Assembly (NCBI GenBank): GCA_000231825.2
Contig: JH720306.1
Span: 656,199 to 720,198, forward strand
Length of the DNA: 64,000 nt
Source: Tetrahymena elliotti 4EA
Lineage: Eukaryota > Ciliophora > Oligohymenophorea > Hymenostomatida > Tetrahymenidae
Direction of reading: 5' to 3'
The first letter of the stretch is position 1; every line of letters begins with the position of its first letter. Under the pieces are notes generated by a model. The model saw nothing but the letters and a program-made list of their open reading frames with translations. It ran no database searches and was not told the origin of the DNA. This document shows, piece after piece, positions 23,688 to 37,312 of this stretch. The position numbers and the translations under genes were made by a program.

Positions 23688-24997
23688 TAATTAAATAAGT
23701 CTATTTGCTAAAAATATAATAAAACACTTTTTATTTTTACTTTTAGTAACCTTTGTAAATTTTTAGATTGTAAGCTAAATTATATATGAACTTCAATTAA
23801 TTGTTACTTTTATTTCTTTTTGGATAATTTACATTTAATTAATTATTGTCGATTCTCTAATTTTTATTTCAATATCTTACATCATTCAAACAGTATTTTG
23901 ATCAAGTATTTAAAATATCTTCATATTAAAGTGATTTAAATTAATTTTTTTAAAAATAAAATAATTCATGAAAGAAAAAACTCAATAGATTTAGTCTTAA
24001 GATAGAATAAATGAATTTTTAATCAAATTAAGAAATTAAAGAATATTTGTTAGTTAAATAGTATATTATTTAGATAAATTTGTTCATTTTTTCCCCCTTT
24101 GAATCTCTTCATTTACGGTGTTGATACTAATCTGTATTATAAATAGCATTACTAAAAAGAAATAAATCCAGCGAATTAATATTCATAAATAATTAATTAA
24201 TATTTGATGATTATAAACTTTAAACCTATTTTATTTTGTTTTTACTGATTTTATATTGATTTTGTTATTTTTAAAAATAGCCAGCAAATTAGTTTTTGAA
24301 GAAGAATTTACTACTTTTTTAAAAAAATGCTATTAGACTATTACCAATAGATGGTTTTAATAAATAGTAAAAAAGATAAAAATGTGTAGTTATTGATGTA
24401 ACATTATTCCATATTAATTATAAATCAAAAAAAATGCTTTAAGGAATTATTATTTTTACAATTTTAAAATTATTTCTAAATTACTTGTAAATTTTGATTA
24501 AAATATGCATGCATTTTAAGCGATTTCTACTTTATTCATTCATCATCTTTCTAGATTAATAAATAAATAGAAAAGTTTTGTTTAATTTATTTTCTTCTCA
24601 TCATTGAATTGAGTTTGAAAAAAATGTGAATTTTTAATTAATTGTTTATTCTTGATAAAAACAAATAAGGATGAATAATTTTATTTTTTGATAAGTTTGA
24701 ATGAAAATAATATTTATGCATGAAATTCACTGAAAAATTGAGGTGATAGCATTTAATAATTTGTTTTTGAGATATTTTTTTTGAATAGAAAAGTCAAAGA
24801 ATTAATATGTTTTTATGGTAAATTAACTTACATACTATATTATATCATTTAAATTTTATTAGGTATTATTATTTTGCTATATTGCCTCTATTGGTATTTA
24901 TTGAAGTAAAGTTATTTATAATGCTTAAGATTATACAAAGATTAATTTAATCAAAAATAACAAAAATTAAATTAAACTTTGGATAAATAACATAAAA
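23688..24997. other. Spacer between the two P450 genes
   Basis: AT-rich 1.3-kb spacer that must contain the promoter of the second P450. No coding or structured element is recognisable. Confidence 0.4.
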
Positions 24998-26748
24998 ATG
25001 AATATCATTATTTCTATACTTCTTTTAATAGCAATTTTGATTCTGTTGCTAATTTTCTTTTTTGTCAACAAGTATTACATTAAGACTAGAACTCTAATGA
25101 GGTATTATGAAAATTAAGGAATCACAAATTCATACTACTTTCCTTTAGTAGGTAAATACAAAAGAATGCTTGATTCAATTAAGGAACATAATGACTGCAT
25201 GTATTATTATAAATAGCTTTTGACCAATTAACCTGACTGTAAATACACGGTTACGAATTTAGGTAAATAATTAAACTTAAAATGATTATATTCTAAATTA
25301 TCTTCAAAATAAATCCAGCTCATAACGTCTGCATTTACTTTTATGATCCAGATTTATTGAATTAACTTTATAAGTGTAATGATCTTGTCAAGCATTCATT
25401 TGGAGTTGAAATATTTAAACAAGTTATGGCTGGACTTGTTTTTAATGAAGGTGAAGAACATTCTAAAAAAAGGAAAATATTATCTTAAGCTTTCCATTAT
25501 TAACTGCTACAAAACATGATTCCTCAATTATCAGATATTTACGAAGAGTTTTTTGGTAGGATTAAAAATAAAAGGGTTGATGATTGCATCATGATGGGAT
25601 CAGAAATTGTAGCTGAATCAATTGTAAGACTTTTCTTTAGTAATAGCTTCTAAGGCTTAAAATATAAAGATAAGACTATGACAGAAGCTGTAATTGGTAT
25701 TATTGGAAGAGTTGGGTTAATGGCTAAATCTGCAAGCTATGCTTTATTTGGAAAAATATGCTTTTCTTTTGGATAAATGGCAAGCGTGAAAAAAGATTTG
25801 AAAGAAATAAAAGCAATTTACAAAGAAATAATTACAAATAGAATAAACTCTACTAATTTTGAAGATTTATAACATAAACAAAACAAAGATTTGATTGATT
25901 ATTTAATTTTAAGCAAAGGAATATCTAAAAATAATAATGAATCTGATGAAACTATTACTATAGACTAAATTATTGGAGAATTTGTAACCTTTACTGTAGC
26001 AGGTTTAGACTCTACAGGTATTCTTATGATTACATTTTCAATTATGTAAAATACTTAATTATTTAATAGGTCATACTCTTGGAATGGTTTTGTATTATCT
26101 TTGTATATATCCAGAAGTAAATTTATGATTTCTATAATGATAAAGTACTTTAATTCATTTTAAATAAATTAGTGTAAGCAAAAATTAATTGAGGAAATAT
26201 AACAAACAATTTAAACTCCAGATGAACTTAACACTGAAAGCATTAAGAAAATGAAATACTTAGGTGCTTTTGTTAATGAAGTGCTAAGATACTACTCAGT
26301 AGCAGATTAAATTTTCCCAAGAACAGTAATGATTAATAACTTAAAATATATTAAATTATTTTATGAAAATATCTTATAATAAAAGTCCAATAAAGATATT
26401 TAGATAGGGGATTTAGTTATCAAAAAGGGAACATAAGTTAATGTTGGCATTATTGAAAATCATTATAATCCTAAATATTTTAAAAATCCACATTAATTTA
26501 ATCCTATGAGATGGTTAGATGAATCATTAGATAAGATAAATCCTTATGCTTTTAATCCTTTCTCTTCAGGAAAGCACAACTGTATTGGATAGCATTTTGC
26601 ATAGCTTGAAATAAAAGTTGGAATAATTAAATTCTTGCAAGAGCTTGATTTTGAATTAGATCCAAACTATAAATTTATCCTCAAATTTTCTTTTTTAACG
26701 GAACCTTTAAATCCTATACCTATAACATTTAAGCCAAAGAGATAATGA
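24998..26748 (+). CDS. Cytochrome P450 (second of a tandem pair)
   Basis: Paralogue of the gene at 21950, about 508 residues, five exons: 24998-25262, 25319-26017, 26070-26116, 26173-26325 and 26386-26748. First, third, fourth and fifth exons have identical lengths in the two genes (265, 47, 153 and 363 bp). The second differs by 6 bp, and all intron phases agree. Motifs are an N-terminal anchor rich in Leu/Ile, AGLDST in the I helix, NEVLRYY (ExxR) and FSSGKHNCIG at the haem. Aligned blocks such as EILSQAFHYQLLQNM-type C-helix residues are nearly the same in both copies. It arose by tandem duplication. The last sense codon is TAA (Gln) directly before TGA, a clear case of the ciliate code. 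Confidence 0.9.
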
Positions 26749-27189
26749 ATAATTAGTCCTTCTTAACTTAAATTATTAAAAAATTTTAGTATAATAAAGA
26801 AATAAAATTTTAAATTAATAAATAATTAAAAATATCTTATAAATATATACTTGTTTTATAGTGTTTTTTAATCACTGTGCAACATTAAGAATTCTATATT
26901 TAACATATTTTTTGTGTAAAGATTAAATTTTTGTATTGTTTTTTTTCATAATTAAAGTTATAAACCATTAAAAGTGAATAAATTTAAGCGTATTTTAGTA
27001 AACTTGGATAGAGAATTTTTAATAGGGTTGTTTCTAAGATTTTAATTATTTAATTTATTAATAAAAATGAATTAATAATTGACTAAAATATTCAAATTCA
27101 CAAAAGAAATGCAACAAAACACATCCTATTATATGCAGCAATATTGTTGTTAACATTATTTTATCATTTATTTTAAATATATTGTTAAA
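26749..27189. other. Intergenic spacer
   Basis: AT-rich spacer after the second P450; nothing supportable. Confidence 0.4.
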
Positions 27190-27423
27190 ATGGGTAATCG
27201 CTTGGCCTTTGGTTCTACTGAAGAATATTCAAATTAAATCTTTTCAAACCTTTATTTAGCAAGTTCTAAAAATGTAACTTTAATTTGCTGGTTTATTTCT
27301 TTTTATTTAAATTAAAATACCAAATAATTGATAAATATTTGCTAAACCTTATTTATCCTAATTACTTTCCAAATTTCGAAATATTAATAGCCAAGTAAAT
27401 TATTATTTTAATTAAATGATTGA
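27190..27423 (+). CDS. Very small hypothetical protein (possible gene fragment)
   Basis: A frame of 77 residues from a good ATG (GTTAAAATG) to TGA 27421-27423. The first 28 residues (MGNRLAFGSTEEYSNQIFSN and on) have ordinary composition and a Gly-2 that could be myristoylated. The remainder is AT-driven. A GTAACTTT donor and a TTAATAG acceptor inside would remove an in-frame segment and leave about 38 residues. It may be the surviving 5' end of a lost gene. Confidence 0.25.
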
Positions 27424-27560
27424 AGTCCATTTTCAATTTATACTTTTTATTTTCTCAATAAAATGAAATAAATTTCAAGAAAGCAAACAAATTAAATGAT
27501 TTTTCAAAGAAAAGCCTAAAAATAATTTTAATGAGGATAGGAAGAATAGAGAATATAAAA

Positions 27561-29481
27561 TCAAGCATATTACTAAAATTAATTATAATCTTCTTCATTT
27601 GTTTATTTATTTTCTTTAATGTATTCTTCTTACAATAATAAATTTTCATTCTACTTTTCAACTAATTACTTTTGTAATTCTATTATTCTTTAATGAAGCA
27701 TGAAGTCTTCATCATTTTAATCATTTTCTAAATTACTGATATAGATTGTATTAAGTGGATAGTTTTGATCATCATCTAAGAATTACATTTATTCAATTTA
27801 ATTAATCTAATTTTAAAAGTAAGGATCTTATTCTTGTTAGCTTGTTTACTATCTATAAGTAAAAGCCTCAATTTACTATGAAATTTGTCTTTTATCAGAA
27901 ATATTATCATTTTATGAGTTGTATCCACAAACTGATGCGCTGTTTTAAGTTAATTTTTTAGAATTAAAAGCACTTTGACTTCTTTTAGATCTTTCAGTTG
28001 TAACACCTCTTTGAGTTCTTTAAGTGGAGAGATAATTATTCTACTTAAATCATAAATAAATAATCTTCTATAATAAATAAATGTATTACCTTGACTTAAT
28101 TATCACTTTCTTTTTCTAGCTTTGTTGATTTTTTTTATTTGATTGCTTAATTGAGTTACTTCTAAAATTTTTCAACTTATTTCTTAATATTAAATTTAAG
28201 TAAAATTTTTGAACAAATGTTTTAAATTAATTTTTACTTAATAAACTTAAAGGAATTTTTCATATTTCTACTATTTTTCTTATACTTGTAGGTTTTTTTC
28301 TTTCTTTTCTTCCAGTAAATTTCTAATTTCTTATTAACTCAATCTCATCACTTTTTTAATTTCAAATTGTAGCTTTTAATTTTCCTAACATAAGTTTAAA
28401 ATAACTAGTTTAAAGTGAAATTTTATAATAACAAATGTTACTTATTGTAAAGAGATTACTTTCAAGTTAAGTTATTATTCCTTTGTTGATAAATCTTTAA
28501 CTAATTTATCCTCATGCTTTACATTTTTTTTTAGCTCTTTAATTGTTTAAGTTAATTAGAAAATTTCTTTATTTTTCTCTTCGATAGTATTCTCAAACTC
28601 ATTATTTTTTTAGTTATTTATTTTTCCTATGATCCTATTTTTAGAGTTTACAATAATTTCAAGATCTTTATTCTTTTTTTCAAGGTTTTCAATTTTCTTT
28701 TTCAACTTTTGTTGATCTTTAATTTAATCCTTTAAAAAAAAAAACAAATTTCTAAAATCTTTCAAATGAATAAATAAATTTACATTTATGATAGTTGTTA
28801 AGCTATCATTATTTTATTATTAGTTCTATTTGAGCTATTCAATCTGAATTTCATGTTACTTTTTTATTTTTTCAATGAGTTCATTGTTTTGAACAGAGCA
28901 TTTGCTGACTATTTATTATTCTTTTATCAACATATCATCTTTTACATGTTGTAAAGTTAATTACATGTTTTAAACTTAATTTGTTTGGTCAATTATAATT
29001 TAATCTTTTTGTTTTATTACTTCCCTTAACTACAGCATTTCTTTGGAGCAGTCTAATTAAATTTGAATTATTGTTTTAAATTTCTACATGATTTATAAAA
29101 ATAAATACTTTATATATTTGTCTAAAGTTTTTGGTTTATTTAAGTAAGCTAATTTATTATAGACTCTTAATCCTTTAATTTATATTCTAGCTTTTTATAT
29201 TCAATCATCATAGGCTATTCATTTGTAAATTATTTTTCATTTCCTACCTACTGAGGTTCAAAATATGGCCTATTAGGATTCGAATTCTCTTTATTGCAAT
29301 TATTGAATTGCTACTAATTGACTTAAATAATAATAAAATTAGGGTGTTAACATATTATAACATAAAATAAAAACTCTACTTTCAATAGAAGAATTTCTTT
29401 AGTGCATTTTAAGCAACGAAATTGTTCTTTTGCATTTTGATAAAAGGTCTACTTCTTATTAGTTAGGAGATATTATGTCAT
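27561..29481 (-). CDS. Coiled-coil protein, function unknown
   Basis: Minus-strand gene with about six exons. Introns were placed at 29053-29108, 28730-28783 and 28385-28459, plus two more near 28200 and 28050. The start is ATG 29479-29481 and the stop TGA 27561-27563. The N-terminus contains a CxxC-like FRCLKCTKEILLLKVEF patch and a hydrophobic run. The middle is continuous heptad-rich coiled coil, heavy in Glu, Lys and Gln (for example LKKKIENLEKKNKDLEII). The C-terminus is Ser/Asn/Asp-rich and ends in another short coil. Such proteins in ciliates are often cytoskeletal or basal-body components, but no specific family is recognisable. Exon joins in the coiled-coil part rest on keeping the Glu/Lys/Gln frame and could be off by a few residues. 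Confidence 0.6.
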
Positions 29482-30273
29482 GTTTATTTCTTGAAAAATC
29501 AATTTGAGGACTATTTTGAATATGAAATGGTAAATTATCACATATAATTCTTGATTTTATACTTGTAATCTGTTTGAATAGCAGATGCCTGCTTGCTCTA
29601 TAAATTTTATTCGTAATCAATATCTTGTTAATACATTTTATATTTTTAAAGTCTAATTAGATGATTATCTTTACAAAAAATACTTAATTAACTACAGGTT
29701 TATATTCAAATCAAATTTTTATTACAAAAATTTTTTGTTTGAATTTACAAATAAAAATAAATCTTTACTTTTTCAAATTTTTGGAGCGAATTTAATAAAG
29801 ATGAATGGTTAGAAATTTAAATTAAATGTAAAAACAAATTATATTTTAAAAAATTAATACAAATAATTATTTAATGAAGTAATTAGTAATAGCTTAGCTA
29901 AAATATGATTTTTCTTATTTCATAAAGTATCTTTAATTAAAAGAAAAATATTTTTTTAAAATCAACAAAGTTTGAAAAATTTTAAAAAGGAGTAAAATTT
30001 TTTGTTGTAAAAATTCTAGTATTTATAAACTATTGATAAATGAATATCGAGAATTCTAACCTTTTTTGAGGAATAAGTATAAGACAAGACAATAAATTAC
30101 AATACAAATTTGGTGGTAATTAAAGAATAAAGTGAAAATTATTATTATTTTTATATTTTATTCATTAAAACTAATAGGTAAAATCTAAATAATATTTAAG
30201 TAAATAATAATATAAAAATAGTTGTTTGGATGGTTTTAGAGTAGACTAAATTTTTTAAATATTTTTAGTTGTT
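29482..30273. other. Intergenic spacer
   Basis: AT-rich spacer between the coiled-coil gene's 5' end and the 3' end of the PA200 gene; nothing supportable. Confidence 0.4.
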
Positions 30274-33200
30274 TCATGCAAAGTAATCGTAAGGGTTAGC
30301 AATTTCTCTGATTTGCTTCTTTATTTTTTCTGATAAAGTTAAAGAGTTAAATGAAATAACATCATCTTATTCTCTCCAATATTGTCCTACAAATTCTTTT
30401 ACTTTTTTTCTCATGTTTGCATTTATTGTTTTGGAGTTGATAACTTCTCTTAAGGCTTCTTCGGTCCAAGGAAGGATATCATCTTAGAAGGCTAAGAGGA
30501 GAGACATTAAAACTTATACAGCAATTTATTTTTAATCAGTAAGTTTTTTGTATTCTTCAGAATTCTTGTCTTTAGGAAGGACAGCTTATGATTGAGATTT
30601 ATACTTAGAGAAAATAATATTTTGTTCTTCTGTAGTTGCTAATTTAAGAATTTCACTCAAGCATTCAACTGCAAGCAATGATACTGAATTATTTTTATCT
30701 GTTAAACCTCTAATGATCAAGTTATCGACTTGAACTTGATTTTCTTGATATTCTTCGAAATACAAGAAGTTCTAATAAAAAAATTAATTTTTAAAAAGAT
30801 GTCCATATTAATAAATTTAATTTACCTTTAAGAAGAGAATAACTTTCTAACGACTGACCCAGTTTTCACTTTCTATTTTTTCAGCTAAAATTCTCTTAAT
30901 GTCTTTTCTAATATTAGCAGGGTATTCATTGCATGACATAATTTTTAAGATGTCTATTTCATTTACATTTTCAGGCTTTTTTTGTAAAAATTAAATGATA
31001 AAAAATATCTTAAAAATGATTAAATAAAATTACTTTGTTGTCAATAATATATGTGAAGAATGGACGGAAGTAAGACCAGAAGAGATCATTTTAACGTTTT
31101 ACAGAAATACTATCAAGTACTTTGAAAGTCATGTTGCTGTAAAGTTTTTTCTTAGACTCTTTCTTTACAGTATTAAGTTTATGGAATAATTATTCAATGA
31201 ATTAAGTAATTAATTTGTTGTTTTCAAAAGCTGTGTATTCGTCTTAAACAATGAGCTTCTTTTCATCAATAAATTGTTGAAGATCTTCCTTAATCCACTT
31301 TTCTTATCTAAGTTTTTTAACATTAATTCTGCTAATGATGCAAGAGCAAAGAATTTCTGCAAACAATTCACAATTTTCATCACTTTCTTTAGTATCTTCA
31401 ACATCAGCTTCCATAATAAGCTTCATTCCTTCCAAGCAGTATTTTCTGGCCCAAGTTTGATTTAATGTCATTACAGTTTTAAGAAGTTTGTGATATCTAA
31501 ATCTTTTACCCAAACCTTTCTAGTGTTTGAGTTTTTCTAATATTTTTGAGGTGAATTCTTCTATGACATCATATGAATTATCTATAAAAAATACAATAAG
31601 TTATTTTTAAGTTAAATCAAATTTAATCTAATTACTCTTTGAGGCAAGTGAGATACTCAAGCACCAATCTCTGAAAAGTTCTTGGGAGCAATTAACTATA
31701 CATTCTTAAGCAAGTTTTACACAGAAGTGCATGTAAGGCTTTCTTTCTTCACGGGAGAGACGTTGAATCCATTTTAAGAGGGACCAAACATAGATAGAAA
31801 TAACTCTTTATCTTGGCAAATTATTGAAATCATCAGCAAGAGATTCAATTTTCTTATGAGTCATATCGAAGAATCTTTTTCCTAAATTAATTCAAAATAT
31901 TTTAATAAATTTTTTTTTAGAAATAAATATTTACCTATCGCTTAGAATATTTTTTTGAAAAGACGAGCATAGAATTCAAATAAGTTAAAGTTAAGATTGA
32001 TATTGAATAAGCTTTATTTCTTTTTATCAGAGTCGAATGTGAAGTTGAAAAGAATTTGAATTTAATCAAAAACTTCTCCTTGACTCAAATCTATTTGTTA
32101 ATTATCTTAATCTTATTCATCACTGTCACTTATGTAAATTTCTTTTGCTTCATAAATGGAATCAATAAATTCGTCAAAGAATTTTGGATTTAGAAGAGTT
32201 TTTATAATTGTTTCTGAGAAAAGACCATCACTTTCTTTAATTTCATATCCTTATTTATTATAGAGAGGAGCATAATCATAGTAAGTACCAATTTCCTAAA
32301 TTATTAATTAAATAAAAAATTAAATTTGTAAGCTTTGAAGTAAGTAATTTTTACTCTTGATTTGATCAAGTATGATTATAAGTCCTTTCTTTTTAAGAAG
32401 TGATATTGGAAGTATTCTTCTAAAGTGTATTCACCATCACCAGAGTCTTCAATTTCCATGCTTGGACCAAAGAAACCAGGCTTGGGTTCATAGACCTTTT
32501 TGACAATTCTTCTTTTTTGAATATTAATTAATCTGAAAAGAAGGGATCTACCATATTGAGCAAGATGAATATCAGTCTTGCTTGTAGCAAAGTTGATAGA
32601 AATTTAAGCAAATCTAGCTATGTAAGGATGGTTTAAGTCATCGAAGATATTTAAGAAATATACAACAAACAAACCACATAAAACCTTTGTTTTCCAATGT
32701 GCTTTAGGGTCATCCATTTTATTGTTTGATTTATTTATAATTTCTAAGAAAGCTTCTTTAACAGCTTTAGCCTTTTCCAAAGAAATGCTATCTCTATCTA
32801 TTTTTATTGTCTTTAAACTTTCATAATATTAAGGAGTGCTCTAAATAATAGGATGAATAGTACATTTTTTAATGTCTTTAGGTCTAAGTTAAGAAAACAA
32901 GTAAGCATCTTCATAATTTGAAGTAAGTGTTTTCATTATTTATTCAACAACTTTTTATTACCAAATCTTCTTATCAAGCATTTCGAAGATTTCAACACTA
33001 TTGAAAATGTAATAGAAAGAATCAGGATTAGCAGCACAGCAAGGGAATCTTTGTAAAGATTCAATACGAAGGTTAGTTAATAAGAGTTCTTGAACTTTTT
33101 CAATAATAGGAGTTGGTTCTTTTTAGAAAATATTTTCTTTAAAGATGTAGTTATTCATAATTGCAAATGCCTTTTTGTGCATAGATTCATACTCATTATC

Positions 33201-36200
33201 TTCAGTGAGAGAGAAATTCAAATCGTGATCAAATCTAATTGACATTCTGAATAAGTATGTAGGATGGAAGGAAAGAATAAAGAAACTATTGAAGAGTTAA
33301 AGTTTTTGTTTGCCTAAGTAAGGGTTCAAGAAAAAGAACATGTCAATCTTCTCATTTAAGTAAGTGATACACTCACTGGCTAAACTGAATCTATTATTGA
33401 ATAAATTTGGTCTATGGAAATCATTCAATATGCACAATCCATCAATCATTTCATTTGATCTTTTAATTTCTTCAATCAAATAAGATTCTCCAAAACATTC
33501 TCGACTAATATATTGGAAGAGTTCAATAAGGGAAGCATCCTGTTTTTATTTAATAGTGTTATTAATATTTTTATGTATATTTAAAACAATATATTTTTAC
33601 CTATATGGTCTTTGTGTGATGGAATAATGAAGGTAACTTTGAGCATAACTCAGTTAAATCATTACGGCAATTTGAAAGTTCTTCAAACATGAATTTGCTT
33701 TCAAAATTTTTATAAAATTTATGATATTATTAGACTCTTTCATCTTAACTATCCATATTATCTGGCTTGATGAAAGGAATTCTAACATTGATACCAGAGA
33801 ATGAAGCAAGAGCTACATAGAGGACTTTATAGAAATCCTTCTAAGTCTTAGAAATAGACAAGTCAGTAGATTCATCGAATAACATTTCATGAATAATTTA
33901 TGCATAGTCCTATTAAATTAAATGATAAATATAAAATGGCTCTTTGAAGTAAATTTGTTTACTTTTTCATAATCTAAAATAGGGAATTCAGGCTTGCTGA
34001 AGTAGTTGTCTTAGAAATAGCTCATAACTACATAGAGAGTTCTATTTAACCATTTAATAATGATAGCTTTTTCTTACTCTGATGGGTTGTACCACTCCAA
34101 TTAAAATTTGTTTAAATCAGTCTTACCCAAATTATGAAGGTATTGATATTTAGTATTATCAGTAGGACGCTCAGATTTATTTAAATAGCTAACATCAGTA
34201 GGATAAATATATCCGAGAGTAAGAATAACAGTGTGAATGATATCACAGGATTTTTCAAAAACACTTAAATCGTCTTAGAAGAAACAAAGGAAGGCAATAG
34301 TTTCAATAAATTCTAAGTGCTTGATGATATAAGATCTAGAATAACTCATAGCATTTTCTAAGATGCTAACATAGTACTTGATTGAAGTATCTGTAGAAAT
34401 AGCAAATTCCTTTTCTAAAATCTTGTCTTTGTTTTCATTCTTTTACAAGAAATACCACATGACATTACTCTTCATGCTTTCAATTGAAGAAGGATCAGTT
34501 CTTTTCTTAATTAACTTCTTTTCAAGCAAATCAATAGTCTTTTACAATAAAGTTTCTGGCTCTACTAAACTCAAGCAATCCAAAAGGTATGCAATGGCTA
34601 ATTAATAATAAGAATAATTTTCATGAAATATTTAGATATTAATTAAATTTACCTTATTATCCTTCAGGAATGATATTGTCTTCAAGTCTTGCAAACAAGA
34701 TGTTGATGTATTATAAACGTAATGCATGAGAGCTGTTGACAATGAAAGTCCAGAAAATATTATTGAAATCAATTATCAAAGTACAGCTTTCGCTATCAGC
34801 CATGTCGAGTGTGCCAATATTCTCAACAATTAACTTGAAGAACTTGATAGAAAATATTTCTAATTGCTAAATAAATTCAATGGCATCAAAATTATGATCA
34901 TTAATTAATTCTTAGAAGTCTTTTTCATACTTCTCAGGATTCTCAGCCTTGTAACTTTTGAAGAGGTCTTAATATCTTTCAATAGGGAGAAGCATAAAAA
35001 TCTTAGAATAAGCTCTATTTTAATAATTATTAAAAATTTAAAAAAATATTTTTATCTAAATTAATAAATTACTCAACAAGATCTAAATTATCCTTCACTC
35101 CTTATTTCTCAAATAATTTGAAAGATGTTTTCAAGAACTAAGGAATGTATTTCAAACCAGTAGGGCAAAGTTTACGATCACAAAGGACTGGAATGATAAA
35201 GAGAACAATATTCTTAATAGTAGAGTAGCTCAATTCTTCCATGTATGAGAAACTTTAAAGACAGTGCTCAATAACAGGAATAGCATATCTCTAAGGTTCA
35301 AAATAACACAACCAATGTAATACTTTGCAAGAGGCATGTGAACCATCATCCATATATATTAACTTTTTCAAGAATTTATCCATAATGCTTAAAAATCTTT
35401 CTTTGCAAGCAACATCTAAAATGTATTCTAATAAAAAAATTAGTTTGTTTATTAATTTGAATTTGCTATTAACTAAATAAATACCTGGGTCAAATTCCTT
35501 TTTGGCAATACTCTTATTTTGATTCTTTTCTTATAAGTACTCTGGAATGTGATAATCGCCAATATTATATTCTAAATCAAAAATGTCAGAATCGTCATCT
35601 TCTGTGCTGCTTTGATCTTCTAGGCCATACTTTTCCTTTTATTCCATATCATATCTGATAATGAACTTTCTAACAAAACCTTTAAATAATTTTAATAAGG
35701 TATCGCATTAATCAGTCTTCTAGTTAGGATTGAACACTCTATCTATCAACAAGAAAACTCTTTCAATATATTGCCAAACTATTTATTTTATAAGATAAAT
35801 TATAACTTTTATTCCTTCTTTTGTCAAATGTTGTTACCTATTTCATAGTTTTTGTGGGTTGAAGGAAGGAGCAAGTGTACCATGAAATCAGGAATTTATT
35901 TCATGATAGATTTTACACCAATAGGTTCTTCAGGAAGAAGGGTGTTGATAACATTTTCTTCTGCAGTGGCTGTGTCAAGGATCAACAAATTATTTAAGTT
36001 TCTAAAAATAGATGTAAAGATTTCATCATAATATTTTTCCCAATTAAGATTCTTGAATTCACTTTAATTAAAAAATATGTAAATAAAAAAATATATAAAC
36101 CTTAATAATTCTACCGTAGAATTTTCATAATGTTGTAAAGTGTTAATGTATTTCTTGAACAGTAGGAGAAATTCAAGTATTAAATAAAGTCTTGGAGAAG

Positions 36201-37312
36201 TTCTTCATAAATTTCTCTTCCAGCATCTTGGTCAATTTTCAAAAAGAGAGTTAACAAATTCATATAGTGATCAGCCTTAGAAGGAGTATAATTCTACTTA
36301 AAAATCTCATAAACCTAGACACATAAAAAGATATTATATATTAAAATTAATTAAAAAATAAATGAGAATTTTAAACAAAAAAGATAAATAAAAATTTATT
36401 TGGGGAAACAATAAAAAACTTAATTGTGTTTACAAGCAATTATTAAAAGAAATTAAAATAAACCAATAAGTAGCGTATCTTTATTAATTAATTTTTGTTT
36501 ATTTATTGTATGTTGAATCAATTAAAACCTAAATATGACACACAATTCTTGTTTTAAAATTCTATTTTACTTTTTGCATTTAATGTATTTCTTTGTTAAA
36601 CATAGATATTCTTATTGAGGACATTTATTAATTGCATGCTTTATAAAATAAAAGTGAAAATATTTACTTCTTTGATAGAAGACACATCAAAATACTATTT
36701 GCATCTCTTTACTAAAACGATAAACTCTGAAAATAGTGAGATATTGTTTTATTCATTTCTGAAAGGTTTTTCATCATTGTTATGGAATTCCTAAAGATAA
36801 AATTCATGGAAAGACTTCCAATTGAGTTTAAAGTCATCGAACTCAGGTCTGGTGGAAAGCATTTCATTAAGGAAGTTAAAGAGAAGGACTTTTGAGTCAG
36901 TTCTAACATTTTTTCTGGTGAATAGCATATCAAGTAATAGACTAATCAATAACTACTATTCTTTGATTTTGAGTCCATAAACGTTTTTAAACTTGACGAT
37001 TAATTACTTGATGTTACTACCGGCAATACCTGCTTAATTGACTACATCCTTTTGTTAATAGTTTGAATAATAATTTAGATTATACTTAACTAGCAGCAAT
37101 TTACTGAAATAATTAAGGTTTAAAAGAGTTAATAATGTATTAAAACAGAAGAAATGAATCATTAAAAAAATAAAACTGCAAATTACTTTGGATGTAATTG
37201 TGTGGATAATTTCAGACCAAAAGAATTCTCTTTCATTATCGAAATTCTAATCTAACCCTAAGGGTAATCTGTTATGATAAAATTTTTATCTTAAAATTTT
37301 GCCGCTATTCAT
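30274..37312 (-). CDS. Proteasome activator PA200/Blm10
   Basis: HEAT-repeat cap of the 20S proteasome; its C-terminus docks into the alpha ring and opens the gate. The C-terminal 70 residues match the family closely. DDILPWTEEALREVI is followed by MRKKVKEFV, then QDDV, and the protein ends NPYDYFA. PSME4 and Blm10 end in a Tyr-Tyr-Ala of the HbYX type; here the last three residues are Tyr-Phe-Ala. Near the N-terminus LPLGLDQNFDNEREFFWSEI resembles the family's LLP start. About a dozen short introns are visible, one long at 36315-36667. The spliced product is near 2000 residues, as expected. Other recognised blocks are RFRYHKLLKTVMTLNQTWAR and a long run of helical repeats. A possible upstream exon (37527-37768) could add about 103 residues. 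The family assignment is firm; individual splice sites were only partly resolved. Confidence 0.85.

Noticed and set aside
37081..37190. Intron in the first PA200 exon (GTAATTTG..TTTCAG)
   Set aside because: Splicing there would shift the frame, while the uninterrupted reading stays open into the next conserved block.
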